Origin: Spirochaetia bacterium
GTDB lineage: Bacteria; Spirochaetota; Spirochaetia; PWKH01
Direction of reading: 5' to 3'
NCBI GenBank assembly: GCA_007116075.1
Contig: SKJE01000083.1
Coordinates: 1 to 42,601, forward strand
Length of the DNA: 42,601 nt
Shown: positions 41,519 to 42,601 of the stretch, one piece after another
Position numbering within the stretch: the stretch's first letter is position 1
How the letters are laid out: every line of letters starts with the position of its first letter
Position numbers and translations under genes: made by a program
The notes under the pieces: model-generated
Told to the model about the DNA's origin: nothing
Database searches by the model: none
Seen by the model: the letters and a program-made list of their open reading frames with translations, nothing else

Positions 41519-42153
41519 TTATGCACAGTGTCTGCATTGCCGGAGCTTCAGTAATTGAAGTGTAATCAGGGCAATGGAGAAGGCAGGTTTTTGTGATGTC
41601 TCAGTTACGCCAAAGGACGGAAGCAGGGCAGAGGACTTCATTGTTTCAGGGGACATAAAAGGGAAAAATACTTCTGTGGGCATAACTGTCTGCTGAAGAA
41701 GTAATATGTTCGTCCCGTCGAAGAGAATCGTGGCATCCTGGGGGACGAATTCCTTCATAAAGGAGATCCTCTCCTGCTGTACCCCAAGCTGTTACATGAA
41801 GGTACCATAACTGCGTTCACCCAGGGTGAGTGCAGGATAGACCACCTTGGATAGGGAACGGTCAAACAATGTATTTGCATTGGCAGAAGTACAGTGGTGG
41901 GAGAGTCAGAGCATGGCAAGGGTATAGATCCTTTGGAACATGGCGCTTCAGCGGAGCTATGATGCTGTCTCCTGCAAGCTGAACAAACAGCTCATAGATC
42001 CCATATTCAGTTAATCGGATCACCTTGGAGGGAGCAGCAAGCGTCTGTCCGTAGCAGTTCGGAATAAATCCATCACGCAAGGTGATTCTGCCGATCACCT
42101 TGCCGGTTTTCTTCCGTGCGCATTTTCGTGTGCTTTCTAGGTCTGATAGACAT
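41519..42153 (-). pseudogene. Decayed DDE transposase (IS1634/IS4-like)
   Basis: Minus strand. ATG 42153 with an AGGAGG upstream begins MSIRPRKHTKMRT; the frame then shifts to a 78-codon run (IGRITLRDGFIPNCYGQTL, RLTEYGIYELFVQLAGDSII, LKRHVPKDLYP) ending 41862, and shifts again to a run at 41758-41519 with ATILFDGTNILLL. The last matches the FDGTN-type segment of IS1634-like transposases. At least two frameshifts and missing C-terminal regions make it non-functional. No clean terminal repeats or target duplications are seen. Family name is from resemblance only. Confidence 0.55.
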
Positions 42154-42431
42154 AATAGTGTCTCCCTCCTTGAATCGCATAAATTTCACAGGATCCGTAT
42201 CCGCCAGGTTTCTGCTGTTTAATCTATGGTACCGCCTAATATATAACCGTAATATTGATACGAAACAGAGGGTATCACAACACTAAATATACAGAAATAT
42301 GGCTCTTAACCTAAGAAGTTTGAGGAATCTATATGTGTAAACTGGTGCATAGTCAAATGAGATATGTTTATCATGGATTATGTACTAGCTACACGTAATT
42401 ATATCACCGTAAAAGTGAAGGTTTATGTGTT
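42154..42431. other. Noncoding A/T-rich gap
   Basis: 278 nt between the transposase remnant and the receiver-domain gene. No open frame longer than a few dozen codons, no clear RNA and no strong hairpin were seen. Confidence 0.6.
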
Positions 42432-42601
42432 TTAAATTTTACCTAGGGATAATAACTCTCGTATTTTGACTGACAGGGCTTTCATGGAAAATGGCTTCTG
42501 AATAAAGCTCACTCCCTCATCCAAAACACCCTGGTGAGCAATGACATTATCGGTATATCCTGACATAAACAGCAGCTTGATATCTGGATGCATGGTCAAT
42601 A
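42432..42601 (-). CDS. C-terminal end of a response-regulator receiver domain (5' part outside window)
   Basis: The frame is open from the window edge to TAA at 42434-42432 and gives 55 residues: [20 protein letters not shown], then [20 protein letters not shown]. The switch residue region (MSGYTD) and conserved Lys (IQKPF) mark the last third of a REC domain. This MSGYTD-N-I pattern is common at the C-terminus of hybrid histidine kinases, so the gene is probably one, but a stand-alone regulator is possible. Confidence 0.8.
   Translation of the reverse strand, partial: LTMHPDIKLLFMSGYTDNVIAHQGVLDEGVSFIQKPFSMKALSVKIRELLSLGKI

Noticed and set aside
42226-42234. Short match to the tRNA-Val 3' end (GTACCGCC) as an attachment-site repeat
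   Set aside because: Only eight bases match, no integrase is present, and this is expected by chance in over 1 kb.

Overview
The window reads as the core chromosome of a spirochaete, most likely a free-living Spirochaeta or Treponema relative. The reasons are: the run rpsB-tsf-frr-uppS-cdsA-dxr-rseP with no pyrH between tsf and frr; rpsF-ssb-rpsR-(DUF2232-like)-rplI-dnaB; a fused aroD-aroE; an XPB-type helicase with its partner; and two divergent EF-G-type GTPases. Genus cannot be fixed from the sequence alone. Genes are packed very tightly, GC is about 50 percent, and only the last 1.3 kb looks accessory.

Layout: (1) 1-3110: 3' end of metG, a FemAB-type transferase, murD on the opposite strand, and a 30-residue basic ribosomal-type protein. 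(2) 3137-9309: a UDP-sugar pyrophosphorylase on the minus strand, then the plus-strand ribosomal/replication operon rpsF, ssb, rpsR, a DUF2232-like membrane protein, rplI and dnaB. (3) 9306-18398, all minus: an operon read from 18398 downward, starting with an ABC-F ATPase and maf, then rpsB, tsf, frr, uppS, cdsA, dxr and rseP (translation plus envelope lipid/isoprenoid supply). (4) 18443-27003: aroDE, the XPB helicase and its partner, a Gfo/Idh/MocA oxidoreductase, and the minus-strand group membrane protein-aroK-aroC-nitrilase. Chorismate synthesis is thus represented by aroD, aroE, aroK and aroC. (5) 27608-32703: dgt, nrdR, a wHTH-ACT regulator, and a small cluster of a 54-residue protein, two divergent P-loop NTPases and a YhhQ-type transporter, then an inositol-monophosphatase-family protein. 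(6) 32763-41058: mfd, trmB, an EF-G-II-type GTPase and an EF-G. (7) 41188-42601: tRNA-Val(UAC), a decayed transposase and the 3' end of a receiver-domain gene.

No CRISPR array, toxin-antitoxin pair, prophage or obviously new multi-gene system is visible. The most interesting signals are regulatory and architectural. At least six genes lack a Shine-Dalgarno sequence but have a -10-like hexamer ending 6-8 nt before the start codon, which predicts leaderless mRNAs. One divergent pair of P-loop NTPase genes has overlapping -10 elements inside a 26-nt gap. A perfect 26-bp palindrome sits on the dgt start. An inverted repeat with the same half-site overlaps the -35 of the wHTH-ACT gene. S6 carries a tandem-repeat acidic Pro/Ala-rich tail while its partner S18 carries a basic N-terminal extension.
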